Assembly (NCBI GenBank): GCA_963826505.1
Contig: CAWGXG010000002.1
Span: 192,397 to 256,396, forward strand
Direction of reading: 5' to 3'
DNA: 64,000 nt
Origin: CAWGXG01 sp963826505
Lineage (GTDB): Bacteria > Chloroflexota > Anaerolineae > Aggregatilineales > Aggregatilineaceae
The translations under genes and the position numbers were made by a program. Below the pieces are notes generated by a model. That model ran no database searches and was not told the origin of the DNA. It worked only from the letters and a program-made list of their open reading frames with translations. This document shows positions 34,887-42,749 of the stretch, piece after piece (within the stretch, counting starts at the first letter, position 1; every line of letters begins with the position of its first letter).

Positions 34887-35282
34887 ATGCCCATTGAATT
34901 ATCCTGGTTCATTCCCGACAAGATCTTGCTGTCGCACTGGTCCGGCGTGGTGAGTGTCGATGATCTGCGCGTCTTGATCGAGGAACTCAGCATCATTCTC
35001 GATGAGGCGCACGGCCTGATCCACACTGTGATCGATCTCTCGGAGGTCGAGTTGATCTCGGACGATGTCGTCCAGCTTTATGCGGCGAGCAGTGTGGCCC
35101 GGCACCCCCGCCGGGGCCGGATCGGTGTCGTCAATCCTTCCCCGCACGCCGCCGTGCTAGGCGACCTGATCAACCGCAACGCCAAGCGCGAGATGATCCA
35201 GTTTTTCGACACTCAGACGGCGGCCCGCGATTACTTGCTGAGCCACAACGAGCCGCCGCCAATCATCGACAATTCCGCTTAA
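34887..35282 (+). CDS. SpoIIAA/STAS-like small protein
   Basis: This 131-residue protein resembles the SpoIIAA-like superfamily: an initial beta-hairpin (MPIELSWFIPDKILLSHWSGVVSVDDLRVLIEELSIILDEA), LIHTVIDLSEVELI, GRIGVVNPSPH and the C-terminal QFFDTQTAARDYLL. It has the same layout as the protein at 30246, though the sequences differ. Diverges from mce with the shared inverted repeat between. ATG 34887 is preceded by GAGGTG. No function can be named. Confidence 0.65.
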   Translation: MPIELSWFIPDKILLSHWSGVVSVDDLRVLIEELSIILDEAHGLIHTVIDLSEVELISDDVVQLYAASSVARHPRRGRIGVVNPSPHAAVLGDLINRNAKREMIQFFDTQTAARDYLLSHNEPPPIIDNSA

Positions 35283-35283
35283 G

Positions 35284-35355
35284 ACCCCTCTATGCCCGGC
35301 TCTTCCCCCACATAGTGGAAGCAGGAAGATGCGGTGAAGGATTTAGAGAGGGGCT
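35284..35355. repeat. REP-like element in convergent gap
   Basis: CCCCTCT (35284-35290) pairs with AGAGGGG near 35348-35354. Inside, ctcttcccccacatagtgg with aagcaggaag is a relative of the palindrome after mce. It sits exactly between two convergent stops, so it may double as a terminator. Confidence 0.55.
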
Positions 35356-35367
35356 AACCCGCGGTCG

Positions 35368-37065
35368 CTACGACGCCGAGCTGACCGTCGCGATCAGCTC
35401 GCGCCAGCGGTCCCACACCTTGGTACGCCCATTCAGATCGGCGTTCACCTGAAACAACGTCCCGCCAGGTTGCAAGAAACAGCCGTAATCGTTGGTCAGC
35501 AGCGCGCCGATCTGTTCTTTCTGGGCGAACGCGGCGGCCGTCTCCAGCCAGATCGCGTCGAGATCCATGCTGCGCTGCGGGGCCAGGCAGTAGCCGTACC
35601 ACGTTTCCGTGATCCAGAGCTGCTTGCCGTGCTCAATGGCGCCGCCGCGTGCGTCTTGCAGGTCTTCCAACGCGGCGAACGCGCCCGGCTGGAAGATCCG
35701 CACGCCGATGAAATCCAAGCCGTCCATAGACAGCGCGCGCTCGTAGAAGTCCTGGTCGAAATCGCTGTGCAGCGCGATCGTGACGCCGATCAACGTATCT
35801 GGGCTTTCTTCCTGCACGGCGGCGATCAGGCGTTCGGCCTGCGCCGTCCACAGATCGAGCTTTTGGTCGTCGGGGCCGTCGTCGATGGCGCTATACTGCA
35901 CATACATGGCCGGTTCGGTGATGATCTCGTAGGCGTACGGTTTGTACAGCGCCGCGTAATGGCGCACGCGATCTTCTTGAATCTTGGTGAAGTCTTCCCA
36001 CGTGGTTTTTTCTTTGGTGTCGTCGGAGACTACGAGCAGGTAGGGCGAATACTGCGCGTCGGACAGCACCAGCTTATCCCCGGAGTCGAGCACACGGGCC
36101 ATGTAGGTATCTTCGTCGGCCTGCTGGCGTGCGATACGCGCCTGGGCTTTCGCCATCTCCTCGTTGGGATCGTTGTTTTCGTCCAGCTTGAAGATGCGCG
36201 GCTCCTGCGCTTCGAGCAGCATATCGCCGCTGGCGCTGACGCGGATCACCTGTGACCCGGCTTCGAGCACGGACTCCAGCTCGGCCAGCCGGATGTCAAG
36301 GCGGGTATCGTCGCCTTCTTCCGTGGTGACGAAGCTGTAACCCAGCGTCACGTTGACGGTGGAGCCAGTGAGCAGGGGTTCCCCGGCGGCCTCGGCCGTC
36401 CAGGTCTGGTAGCGATCGTCGAGCCACGATTTACGCTGCGACTGCTGCACGACGTTCAGCACCAGGGCCGCGATGACCAGCGCCGCGCCCATGAAAGCCC
36501 ACATGACGATGCTGCGCCGGGACGCGGGCTTGAGGCGTTTCCAATAATACAGGCTGAACACGTGCGCGAGCAGGGCGATCACCAAGACCAATACGAGCAG
36601 CATCGACAGCGGTCCCAGGAAGACACCCACACTGCCCAACGGCGACAGCGCGCCCGCCGCGGGCACAAACGATGACCAGAAATAGCCGACGATCGCGCTG
36701 ACGACCAGTGTCACAATCGACGCGATTACCGGGACACGCCGCCCCGACCACACGCCCGCCGTTCCCCCGATGAGCAGCAGTCCGCCCGCGAACAACAGGC
36801 CCGGCCCCCACAGGTAGTACCCAAACCACAGGGCCACGACCAACATCATCAGTCCTAACAGCGTCAGCAGCACGCCCCCGCAGCCTTGCGACAGCCCGCC
36901 GACCCGGCTCGCCATGGGCGGCGGCGCGACAAACGGCTTCATCTTGGTGCCGTCCAGGTGTTCGACGGACCGCATCTTGGGGATGTCCCGCATCGCGGTG
37001 ACGATGGGGTCTACGCCGGATGAGGCCCCGGGTTTTTCGGTGCCTCGGTTTTCGTCGTCGATCAT
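35368..37065 (-). CDS. Membrane protein with C-terminal glycosidase-like domain
   Basis: The 565-residue protein has a soluble N-terminus (about 55 residues), then five membrane segments (about 60-215: LLTLLGLMMLVVALWFGYYL, LLFAGGLLLIGGTAG, VIASIVTLVVSAIVGYFW, LSMLLVLVLVIALLAHVFSL, IVMWAFMGAALVIAALVLN). An external domain of about 350 residues follows. Its end, LDFIGVRIFQP then KQLWITETWYGYCLAP with Glu near 487, resembles the nucleophile strand of TIM-barrel glycosidases. No clear WNEP acid/base motif is seen, so catalysis is uncertain. AAGGAG precedes ATG 37065. I do not know this architecture. Confidence 0.6.
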   Translation of the reverse strand: MIDDENRGTEKPGASSGVDPIVTAMRDIPKMRSVEHLDGTKMKPFVAPPPMASRVGGLSQGCGGVLLTLLGLMMLVVALWFGYYLWGPGLLFAGGLLLIGGTAGVWSGRRVPVIASIVTLVVSAIVGYFWSSFVPAAGALSPLGSVGVFLGPLSMLLVLVLVIALLAHVFSLYYWKRLKPASRRSIVMWAFMGAALVIAALVLNVVQQSQRKSWLDDRYQTWTAEAAGEPLLTGSTVNVTLGYSFVTTEEGDDTRLDIRLAELESVLEAGSQVIRVSASGDMLLEAQEPRIFKLDENNDPNEEMAKAQARIARQQADEDTYMARVLDSGDKLVLSDAQYSPYLLVVSDDTKEKTTWEDFTKIQEDRVRHYAALYKPYAYEIITEPAMYVQYSAIDDGPDDQKLDLWTAQAERLIAAVQEESPDTLIGVTIALHSDFDQDFYERALSMDGLDFIGVRIFQPGAFAALEDLQDARGGAIEHGKQLWITETWYGYCLAPQRSMDLDAIWLETAAAFAQKEQIGALLTNDYGCFLQPGGTLFQVNADLNGRTKVWDRWRELIATVSSAS

Positions 37066-37132
37066 TGATTGCTCCTTCTACCTTCAAGCTATGCGGGCGG
37101 CACCGGCAGCCCGGCTCAGGACTCCGCGCGGG

Positions 37133-38314
37133 TCAGCGCAGGCCCAGCTCATTCCGCGCGATGACCATCCGCTGAATTTCACTGGTCCCCTCGTAGATCT
37201 CGGTGATCTTGGCGTCTCGAAAATAACGCTCCAGGGGCAGTTCCTTACTATACCCCATCCCGCCATGAATCTGTACCGCTTCGTGTGTGACAAACATGGC
37301 CGTCTCGCTGGCAAAGAGCTTGGCCATGCTGGCTTCGGTCGTATAGCGCCCACCGTGCGCGGCGGCGTGCATTTTCGCCAGGGCTGCGCTGAAGGTCAGC
37401 AGGCGGGCGGCTTCCAGGCGCGTTTTCATGTCCGCGATTTTCTGCTGGATCATCTGGAACTGGCCGATCTTCTGGCCGAACGCTTCGCGCTGCCCGGCGT
37501 AATCGAGCGCGGCCTCGTAGGCCGCCTCCGCGATCCCGACCGCCTGCGCTGCGATCCCGATGCGGCCTGCGTCGAGTGCCGTCATCGCGATCTTGAAGCC
37601 CATGCCCGGCTCGCCGAGCAAATTCTCCACCGGGCACTCGTAATCCTCGAACAGCAGCTCGCTGGTGGCGCTGGCGCGGATGCCCAGCTTGGGCTCGACT
37701 TTGCCGCGCACCAGTCCGGGCCGGTCGCCGTCGATGATGAAGGCGGAAATGCCGCGGTGGCCTTTTTCGGGATCGGTCATGGTGAACAGCAGGATCGTGT
37801 CCGCTACCGGCCCGCTGGTGACCCAGCTCTTGCGCCCGTTAATCACGTAGTGCGTCCCGGCGGCGTTGAGCACGGCGCGGCTGCGCATTCCGGCGGCGTC
37901 GCTGCCGCTCTGCGGCTCGGTGAGCGAGTACGCGCCGATTTTCTGGCCGCTGGCGATCGGGATGAGGTAACGCTGGCGCTGCGCCTCGGTCCCAAACTTG
38001 AGCAGCACGTAATTGACCAGGCTGCAATTGACGCTCATCACCGTGCTGTGCGCCGCATCCGCCTTGGCGATTTCAATCAGCGCCAGCACATAAGCCAGCG
38101 CATCCATGCCCGCGCCCCCGTATGCTTCCGGCGTGTCGATCCCCATCAAGCCCATTTCGCCCATTTTGCGGATCGTCTGCATGGGGAATTCGCCGGTTTC
38201 GTCAAAGTGGGCCGCAATCGGCACGATCTCGCGCTGGGCGAAGTCGCGCACCGCGTCGTGCAGCATCTGGTGTTCTTCCGAAAGATCGAACGGGAAAAAC
38301 GGCGTATCGCTCAT
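37133..38314 (-). CDS. Acyl-CoA dehydrogenase
   Basis: This FAD enzyme oxidises acyl-CoA to enoyl-CoA. The 393-residue protein is of normal length. Motifs: YGGAGMDALAYVLALIEIAKADAAHS, GAYSLTEPQSGSDAAGMRSRA (about 130) for FAD/substrate binding, SWVTSGPVADTILLFT, and the C-terminal signature QIHGGMGYSKELPLERYFRDAKITEIYEGTSEIQRMVIAR with the catalytic Glu in IYEGTSE. It is the short/branched-chain type rather than very-long-chain. Near the methylmalonyl-CoA genes, a role in branched-chain amino acid or fatty acid breakdown is plausible. GAGGAG precedes ATG 38314. Confidence 0.93.
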   Translation of the reverse strand: MSDTPFFPFDLSEEHQMLHDAVRDFAQREIVPIAAHFDETGEFPMQTIRKMGEMGLMGIDTPEAYGGAGMDALAYVLALIEIAKADAAHSTVMSVNCSLVNYVLLKFGTEAQRQRYLIPIASGQKIGAYSLTEPQSGSDAAGMRSRAVLNAAGTHYVINGRKSWVTSGPVADTILLFTMTDPEKGHRGISAFIIDGDRPGLVRGKVEPKLGIRASATSELLFEDYECPVENLLGEPGMGFKIAMTALDAGRIGIAAQAVGIAEAAYEAALDYAGQREAFGQKIGQFQMIQQKIADMKTRLEAARLLTFSAALAKMHAAAHGGRYTTEASMAKLFASETAMFVTHEAVQIHGGMGYSKELPLERYFRDAKITEIYEGTSEIQRMVIARNELGLR

Positions 38315-38334
38315 GATGGGACTCCTCTGCACAT

Positions 38335-38370
38335 AGTGATCAGCGGTCAGCGAAAAGCAGTCAGATCAAG
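38335..38370. repeat. CAGCGATCAG-type repeats
   Basis: gtgatcagcggtcagcg and aaaagcagtcag lie just upstream of the acyl-CoA dehydrogenase start, the same short unit as in the dcw gaps. Confidence 0.45.
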
Positions 38371-38525
38371 CCAGGACGAATTTTCTACATCTGCGACCCG
38401 CGTCGTCGTTGACGACAGCGCATACCCCCGCCGGATCACACGCTCCACATTACCGCACACTGCGCGCCCGTGCTATAGTTTTACGGAACGATTCGTGCCA
38501 ACACTAACGACAGGACGGCGGCAGT

Positions 38526-39293
38526 ATGCAGCTCTATTCGTGGAACGTCAATGGAATCCGCGCGGCGCAGAGCAAAGGCTTGATGGAATGGTTCCACGCC
38601 ACGCAGCCGGATGTGCTGTGCATCCAGGAAACCAAAGCCGAGCCGGATCAGCTCGAAGAGGCCGTGCGCCAGCCGGAGGGGTACTACACCTATTGGGCAT
38701 GGTCCACCGCCAAAAAGGGCTACAGCGGGGTCGCGCTCTACACGCGCAGCGAGCCGCAGACCGTCCAAATCGGGCTGGGGATTGCGGAATTCGACGCGGA
38801 AGGCCGCACCATTGTGGCGGATTATGGCGACTTCGTATTCATCGGCGCGTATTTCCCCAACGGCTCGCGCGATCACAGCCGCGTGCCCTTCAAGATGGCG
38901 TATAAAGCGGCCTTCCTCACTTTTTGCGAAGGATTGCGCGCGCAGGGCCGCGCCGTCGTCTTTTGCGGGGATGTGAACACGGCCCACATGCCGGTCGATC
39001 TCGCCCGGCCCGACGAGAATCAGAACACAACCGGCTTTTTGCCGGAAGAACGCGCCTGGATCGACGATGTGGTCGGTAAAGGCTATGTCGATACCTTCCG
39101 GGCGCTGCATCCTGACACGACCGACGCCTATACGTATTGGCCCTATTGGCGCAACCTGCGCGAGCGCAACCTCGGCTGGCGCATCGATTATTTCTTCACC
39201 ACGCCAGACCTGCGCGACCGCATCACGAGCGCGGACATCCACGCGGACGTGATGGGGTCCGATCACTGCCCGGTCAGCCTGACGCTGGCCTAG
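38526..39293 (+). CDS. xth: Exodeoxyribonuclease III
   Basis: ExoIII-type AP endonuclease of base-excision repair. The 255-residue protein has the metal and catalytic motifs in order: SWNVNGIRAA (about 5), LCIQETKAEPDQ with the metal Glu (about 36), YKAAFLTFCEGL, FCGDVNTAH (about 150), TYWPYWRNLRERNLGWRIDYFF (about 200) and the terminal GSDHCPVSLTL with the catalytic Asp-His. An extended -10 (TGCTATAGT, 38471-38479) lies upstream. Confidence 0.96.
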   Translation: MQLYSWNVNGIRAAQSKGLMEWFHATQPDVLCIQETKAEPDQLEEAVRQPEGYYTYWAWSTAKKGYSGVALYTRSEPQTVQIGLGIAEFDAEGRTIVADYGDFVFIGAYFPNGSRDHSRVPFKMAYKAAFLTFCEGLRAQGRAVVFCGDVNTAHMPVDLARPDENQNTTGFLPEERAWIDDVVGKGYVDTFRALHPDTTDAYTYWPYWRNLRERNLGWRIDYFFTTPDLRDRITSADIHADVMGSDHCPVSLTLA

Positions 39294-39341
39294 CGGAGTC
39301 CTGCCACAGCGGGCAGGGAACAGGATCGCGAGGGATAGCCG

Positions 39342-39806
39342 ATGGCCAAACCCGCATTCTCACTGCTGCGCTACAAAAACGAGTTCGTGCCGCGCATCGA
39401 GGGCACGGATCAGAAAACGCTGGCGATCTGGGCCATTGACTGCGCCGAACGTGTTCTGCCCTGGTTCGAGGAAAAATTCCCGGACGATCCTCGCCCACGC
39501 GCCGCGCTTGAAACCCTCCAAACCTGGATCGACACCGGCGTCTTCAAAATGGCTGTGATCCGTCAGGCGTCGCTGGCGGCGCATGCGGCTGCTCGCGACG
39601 TGGGCGAGGACACTCCCGCGCGCTCGGCAGCGCGGGCTTGCGGGCAGGCGGTCGCCACCGCCCACGTTCCCATGCATGCGATCGGGGCCGCCATTTACGC
39701 CCTACAGGCGATCCACAGAGCCAGCAGTCCCACTGAGGTCGAGGCCGCCATCGCCCGGGAACGCGCCTGGCAGGTCGAGCGCCTGCTTGAATTGAACGTG
39801 CGCTAG
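39342..39806 (+). CDS. Putative immunity-protein-like (Imm-5-like) protein
   Basis: The 154-residue all-helical protein contains LAIWAIDCAERVLPWFEE, DDPRPRAALETLQTWI and ACGQAVATAHVPMHAIGAAIYALQA. These segments resemble a family annotated as putative immunity proteins. In this family the name comes from association with polymorphic toxins; many members stand alone, as here. No toxin gene is visible nearby. It follows xth by 48 nt in the same direction. The protective role is unproven and the match is from memory of the motif only. Confidence 0.55.
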   Translation: MAKPAFSLLRYKNEFVPRIEGTDQKTLAIWAIDCAERVLPWFEEKFPDDPRPRAALETLQTWIDTGVFKMAVIRQASLAAHAAARDVGEDTPARSAARACGQAVATAHVPMHAIGAAIYALQAIHRASSPTEVEAAIARERAWQVERLLELNVR

Positions 39807-39894
39807 CTCACCCAGGTCGTATTTTCGGTCAAATTCGCCATCCCCCAATTCCGCCTGTTTGAGGTAAACTCCGGCCCGTCTTAACCGTGATCTA

Positions 39895-39985
39895 CAGAGG
39901 TGAGTCGGCCACCAGGGAAAAGTTTGCTTTTCTCTTTTTCCCTCAAAGAATCTCTGCGTTCTCTGCGGCCTCTGCGGTGAATCGT
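39895..39985. repeat. CACAGAG-type dispersed repeat
   Basis: agaatctctgcgttctctgcggcctctgcggtg and the preceding ctttttccctc are the inverted form of the same family as 7119-7229, lying upstream of azlC. Confidence 0.55.
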
Positions 39986-40014
39986 TTTTGCTGTTGCTCA
40001 GAAGGGTTAAAGCT

Positions 40015-40743
40015 ATGCGCTCGCGGCGTGCAGAATTTTGGGGCGGCGTCCGCGCCCAACTGCCGATCCTGCTCGGTACGTCTCCGTTTGGCATGATCTA
40101 CGGCGTGATCGCCATCGAAGCCGGGCTGCCGGTGCCGGTGGCGATCGCCATGTCCATGATCGTGTTTGCGGGATCGGCGCAGTTCATCGCGGCGCAGTTG
40201 GTCGCCGGGGGCACCCCCGCGTTGGTGATCGTGCTAACGACATTCGTCGTCAATCTACGCCACGCACTCTACAGCGCCTCGATCGCGCCCTACGTGCGCC
40301 ACCTGTCGCGGACATGGAAATACGTGGTGGCCTTCCTGCTCACGGACGAAGCCTACGCGGTCGCCATCACCCATTACGAAGCCGAACGCCAACCCCCTGC
40401 CGCGCAGACGTTCCGCCACTGGTACACGCTCGGCGCGGAGATGACGCTGTGGGTGTCGTGGCAGATCAGCACGCTGATTGGCGTTGTGCTCGGCGCGCAG
40501 GTGCCCGCAAGTTGGGGGCTGGATTTTACGCTGGCGCTGACCTTCATTGCGCTGCTGATTCCCACGCTGCGCGATCACCCGACCATCGCCGCCGCTGCGA
40601 TCGCGAGCGTCACCGCGTTGATCGCCTACGATCTGCCCTACAACCTGGGTCTGATCCTGGCCGTGCTGGCCGGTATCGCCGCCGGGTTGGTTGCCGAACA
40701 CCGGGCGGCTCCCGCGCCTGAACAAGCGGAGCGCGCGTTATGA
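40015..40743 (+). CDS. azlC: AzlC-family branched-chain amino acid exporter subunit
   Basis: The 242-residue membrane protein has about six to eight segments. It has the AzlC features LPILLGTSPFGMIYGVIAIEAGL, MSMIVFAGSAQFIAAQLVAGG (about 40) and FVVNLRHALYSASIAPY (about 72). With AzlD it forms an exporter for branched-chain amino acids or analogues (such as azaleucine). I use ATG 40015, after AAGGG; its stop overlaps the azlD start (ATGA), showing coupling. Confidence 0.92.
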   Translation: MRSRRAEFWGGVRAQLPILLGTSPFGMIYGVIAIEAGLPVPVAIAMSMIVFAGSAQFIAAQLVAGGTPALVIVLTTFVVNLRHALYSASIAPYVRHLSRTWKYVVAFLLTDEAYAVAITHYEAERQPPAAQTFRHWYTLGAEMTLWVSWQISTLIGVVLGAQVPASWGLDFTLALTFIALLIPTLRDHPTIAAAAIASVTALIAYDLPYNLGLILAVLAGIAAGLVAEHRAAPAPEQAERAL

Positions 40744-41057
40744 CCTTGTGGCTGATGATCGCGGGGATGGTAGCGGTGACCTATGGTGTGCGGCTGTCGG
40801 TGATCGCGCTGTTGGGAGACGCCGCGCTGCCATCCGAGCTGCAACGCGCGCTGCGCTATGTGCCGCCCGCCGCGCTGGCGGCCATCGCGATCCCGGCGCT
40901 GATCATGCCGGAGGGCAGGCTCGAATTCTCCGCTGGCAACACGCGCCTGATCGCCGGGGTAATCGCCGCGTTGGTCGCGTGGCGGACGCGCTCCACCTTG
41001 CTGCCGATCGGAGTCGGTATGGTGGCGTTGTGGCTGCTCAATGCGCTGATCGGGTAG
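40740..41057 (+). CDS. azlD: AzlD-family transporter subunit
   Basis: The 105-residue membrane partner of AzlC has about four segments. It has the family-typical GMVAVTYGVRLSVIALLG, LQRALRYVPPAALAAIAIPALIMPEG and a C-terminal VGMVALWLLNALIG. It overlaps azlC by 4 nt. Confidence 0.92.
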   Translation: MTLWLMIAGMVAVTYGVRLSVIALLGDAALPSELQRALRYVPPAALAAIAIPALIMPEGRLEFSAGNTRLIAGVIAALVAWRTRSTLLPIGVGMVALWLLNALIG

Positions 41058-41089
41058 CCGCTGCGACCGGCCATGCGGCCTCTCGCTTC

Positions 41090-41170
41090 GGCCTGTGGGC
41101 GGCTCCCTCCCCGCGTAGCGGAGAGGGACTTTGAATGCGTCTTGCTTCCTCCAGCGCGTGGGGGAAGGGC
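41090..41170. repeat. REP-like palindromes between convergent genes
   Basis: ggctccctccccgcgtagcgg followed by agagggac, and cttcctccagcgcgtggggg followed by aaggg, are two imperfect palindromes of the same kind as at 34290 and 35300. They lie between azlD and the convergent secreted-protein gene. Confidence 0.6.
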
Positions 41171-41216
41171 CCGGAATGGGGGCCTATAAACCACCGCACA
41201 AGACCGAAAATGCGGG

Positions 41217-41615
41217 TTATTCCACGACATCCAGCGGCAGGGCGGCCCCGTTTGGCGGGCAGGTGATCGTGGTGGGCTCCACAAACAGGAACGCAGCGGG
41301 CCGCGCACCGCCTTCACCGGCGGGCAGCTCGATGATCAGGTCGGTCCACGTGCCCGGCCCCGGTACGACGATGTCTTGCAACGGGCCGGTCCAGGCCGAG
41401 GGCAGGTTGGGGCCGCTGCCATTGGCGCGCGACTGATCGACGAAAGGCGGGATCGGGCCGAGATGCAAATCAGGTCCAACGCAAAACGCGGGCACGATGT
41501 AATTCCCGACTTCCTGAGCGGCTACGCCGGTTGGGGATACGTGCCACCCCGCCGCGACAAACAGGCAGACCACGGCTGCCGCGACAATTGTGCGGACAAC
41601 AGATACGTGTTTCAT
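41217..41615 (-). CDS. Small secreted hypothetical protein
   Basis: The 132-residue protein begins MKHVSVVRTIVAAAVVCLFVAAGW, a signal peptide with likely cleavage near residue 33. The remainder is a Pro-rich, beta-like domain with two Cys (FCVGPDL, TCPPNG) that could form a disulfide. I do not recognise the family. Confidence 0.6.
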   Translation of the reverse strand: MKHVSVVRTIVAAAVVCLFVAAGWHVSPTGVAAQEVGNYIVPAFCVGPDLHLGPIPPFVDQSRANGSGPNLPSAWTGPLQDIVVPGPGTWTDLIIELPAGEGGARPAAFLFVEPTTITCPPNGAALPLDVVE

Positions 41616-41902
41616 CGAGTTTTCTGCCTTAACTCTCAGCGAAAATCAGGCTTGGCCGCCCAAAGGGGACACGCGGGAGAACGACGACTGGCCGACCATC
41701 ACAACCGCCGGGGACCCATGCAGACAGCAGGGATAGCGTCGTGAGCTTACACACTGTATTAAAGCACGGAACCCGGTACGAGGCGAACAGCACATTCCGC
41801 CGTGCGGAAACAGTCTCTACGGGGAAAGCGTCACCGCGGAGGTCGCAGAGACCCCAGAGCTTGCATGTGGGGAAGAGGGATTTTTCGCGACTGTCGGTTC
41901 GA
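41616..41902. other. Gap with CACAGAG-type repeat remnant
   Basis: This 287-nt gap between two minus-strand genes contains no supported gene. At 41822-41865 lies a degenerate copy of the CACAGAG-type element (gtcaccgcggaggtcgcagag, accccagagc). Confidence 0.45.
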
Positions 41903-42712
41903 TCAGCCGTAAATGCGCGCCAACAGGCGATCCATCAGCGCGGGGAAGCTTCGCCCGGCCCAGACGAACAGCCCGTCGATCGGGCGCAGCGTCATGCTGC
42001 GCGGCTTGCGTTCCAACGCCCGCGCGATGCCACCCGCGACCTGTTCCGGCGTCATGGTGGGCCAGCGCGTCGCGACGCGGCCCGGCTGCCCGAGTCGTTT
42101 CGCGGCGAACTCGGTGTGGGACTGCCCAACCCACAACACGCTCACGGCGATACCATCCGCTTTTAGTTCGCCGCGCAGCGAACGCGCCAGCGCGTCGACA
42201 GCGGCTTTGCTGGCGCTGTAGACTGCCGCATAGGGGGCGGGAACCGGTCCCAAAATGGATGAAATCACCACGATGTGACCGCCGCCGCTGGCCCGCATAG
42301 CCGGGACCGCCGCGCGGACGCTGTGGATCACGCCGTCGATGTTGGTGCGCAGGACCGTTTCGAGATCGTCCCAGGGCGCTTCCACGAGCGCGCCGCGCTG
42401 GCCCAGGCCCGCGTTGGCGACGAGCACATTCAGCCGGTTGAACTCGGCCACCGTCAGCGCGACGGCGCGTTGCATGGTGTCGGGATCGGTGACATCGGCC
42501 TCAACGGTGAGCAGTTTGCCGGGCAATTGATCGGCCTTCACCTGCGCGGCGAGCGCAGCCAACCGGTCGGCGCGGCGACCGGTCGCGGTGACGTCGTCTC
42601 CCAGCGCCGCGAACAACAGCGCCGCTGCCCGCCCGATGCCAGAGGTCGCTCCCGTGATCAGCACGGTGCGGTGCGCCTCGGCGGGCACGACGTATTTTCG
42701 GTAATAGCGCAT
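41903..42712 (-). CDS. Short-chain dehydrogenase/reductase
   Basis: This cytosolic NAD(P)-dependent SDR of 269 residues has the nucleotide loop LITGATSGIGRAAAL (about 18), VTATGRRADRL, VANAGLGQRG (about 95), the catalytic Ser in VVISSILGPVP (about 150) and the YAAVYSASKAAV Tyr-Lys pair (about 163). It is of the classical type with broad substrates. The C-terminal SMTLRPIDGLFVWAGRSFPALMDRLLARIYG suggests membrane association. AGGAG precedes ATG 42712. It lies 37 nt after the propeller-like gene. Confidence 0.92.
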   Translation of the reverse strand: MRYYRKYVVPAEAHRTVLITGATSGIGRAAALLFAALGDDVTATGRRADRLAALAAQVKADQLPGKLLTVEADVTDPDTMQRAVALTVAEFNRLNVLVANAGLGQRGALVEAPWDDLETVLRTNIDGVIHSVRAAVPAMRASGGGHIVVISSILGPVPAPYAAVYSASKAAVDALARSLRGELKADGIAVSVLWVGQSHTEFAAKRLGQPGRVATRWPTMTPEQVAGGIARALERKPRSMTLRPIDGLFVWAGRSFPALMDRLLARIYG

Positions 42713-42749
42713 GGGTTGGCTCCTGGGTCCGGGTACTGATTGCTGTCCC

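Noticed and set aside
36914..38905. 663-codon plus-strand open frame across the acyl-CoA dehydrogenase and membrane protein genes
   Set aside because: It is antisense to well-supported genes, Arg/Ala/Gly-rich without motifs, and arises from the high third-position GC.
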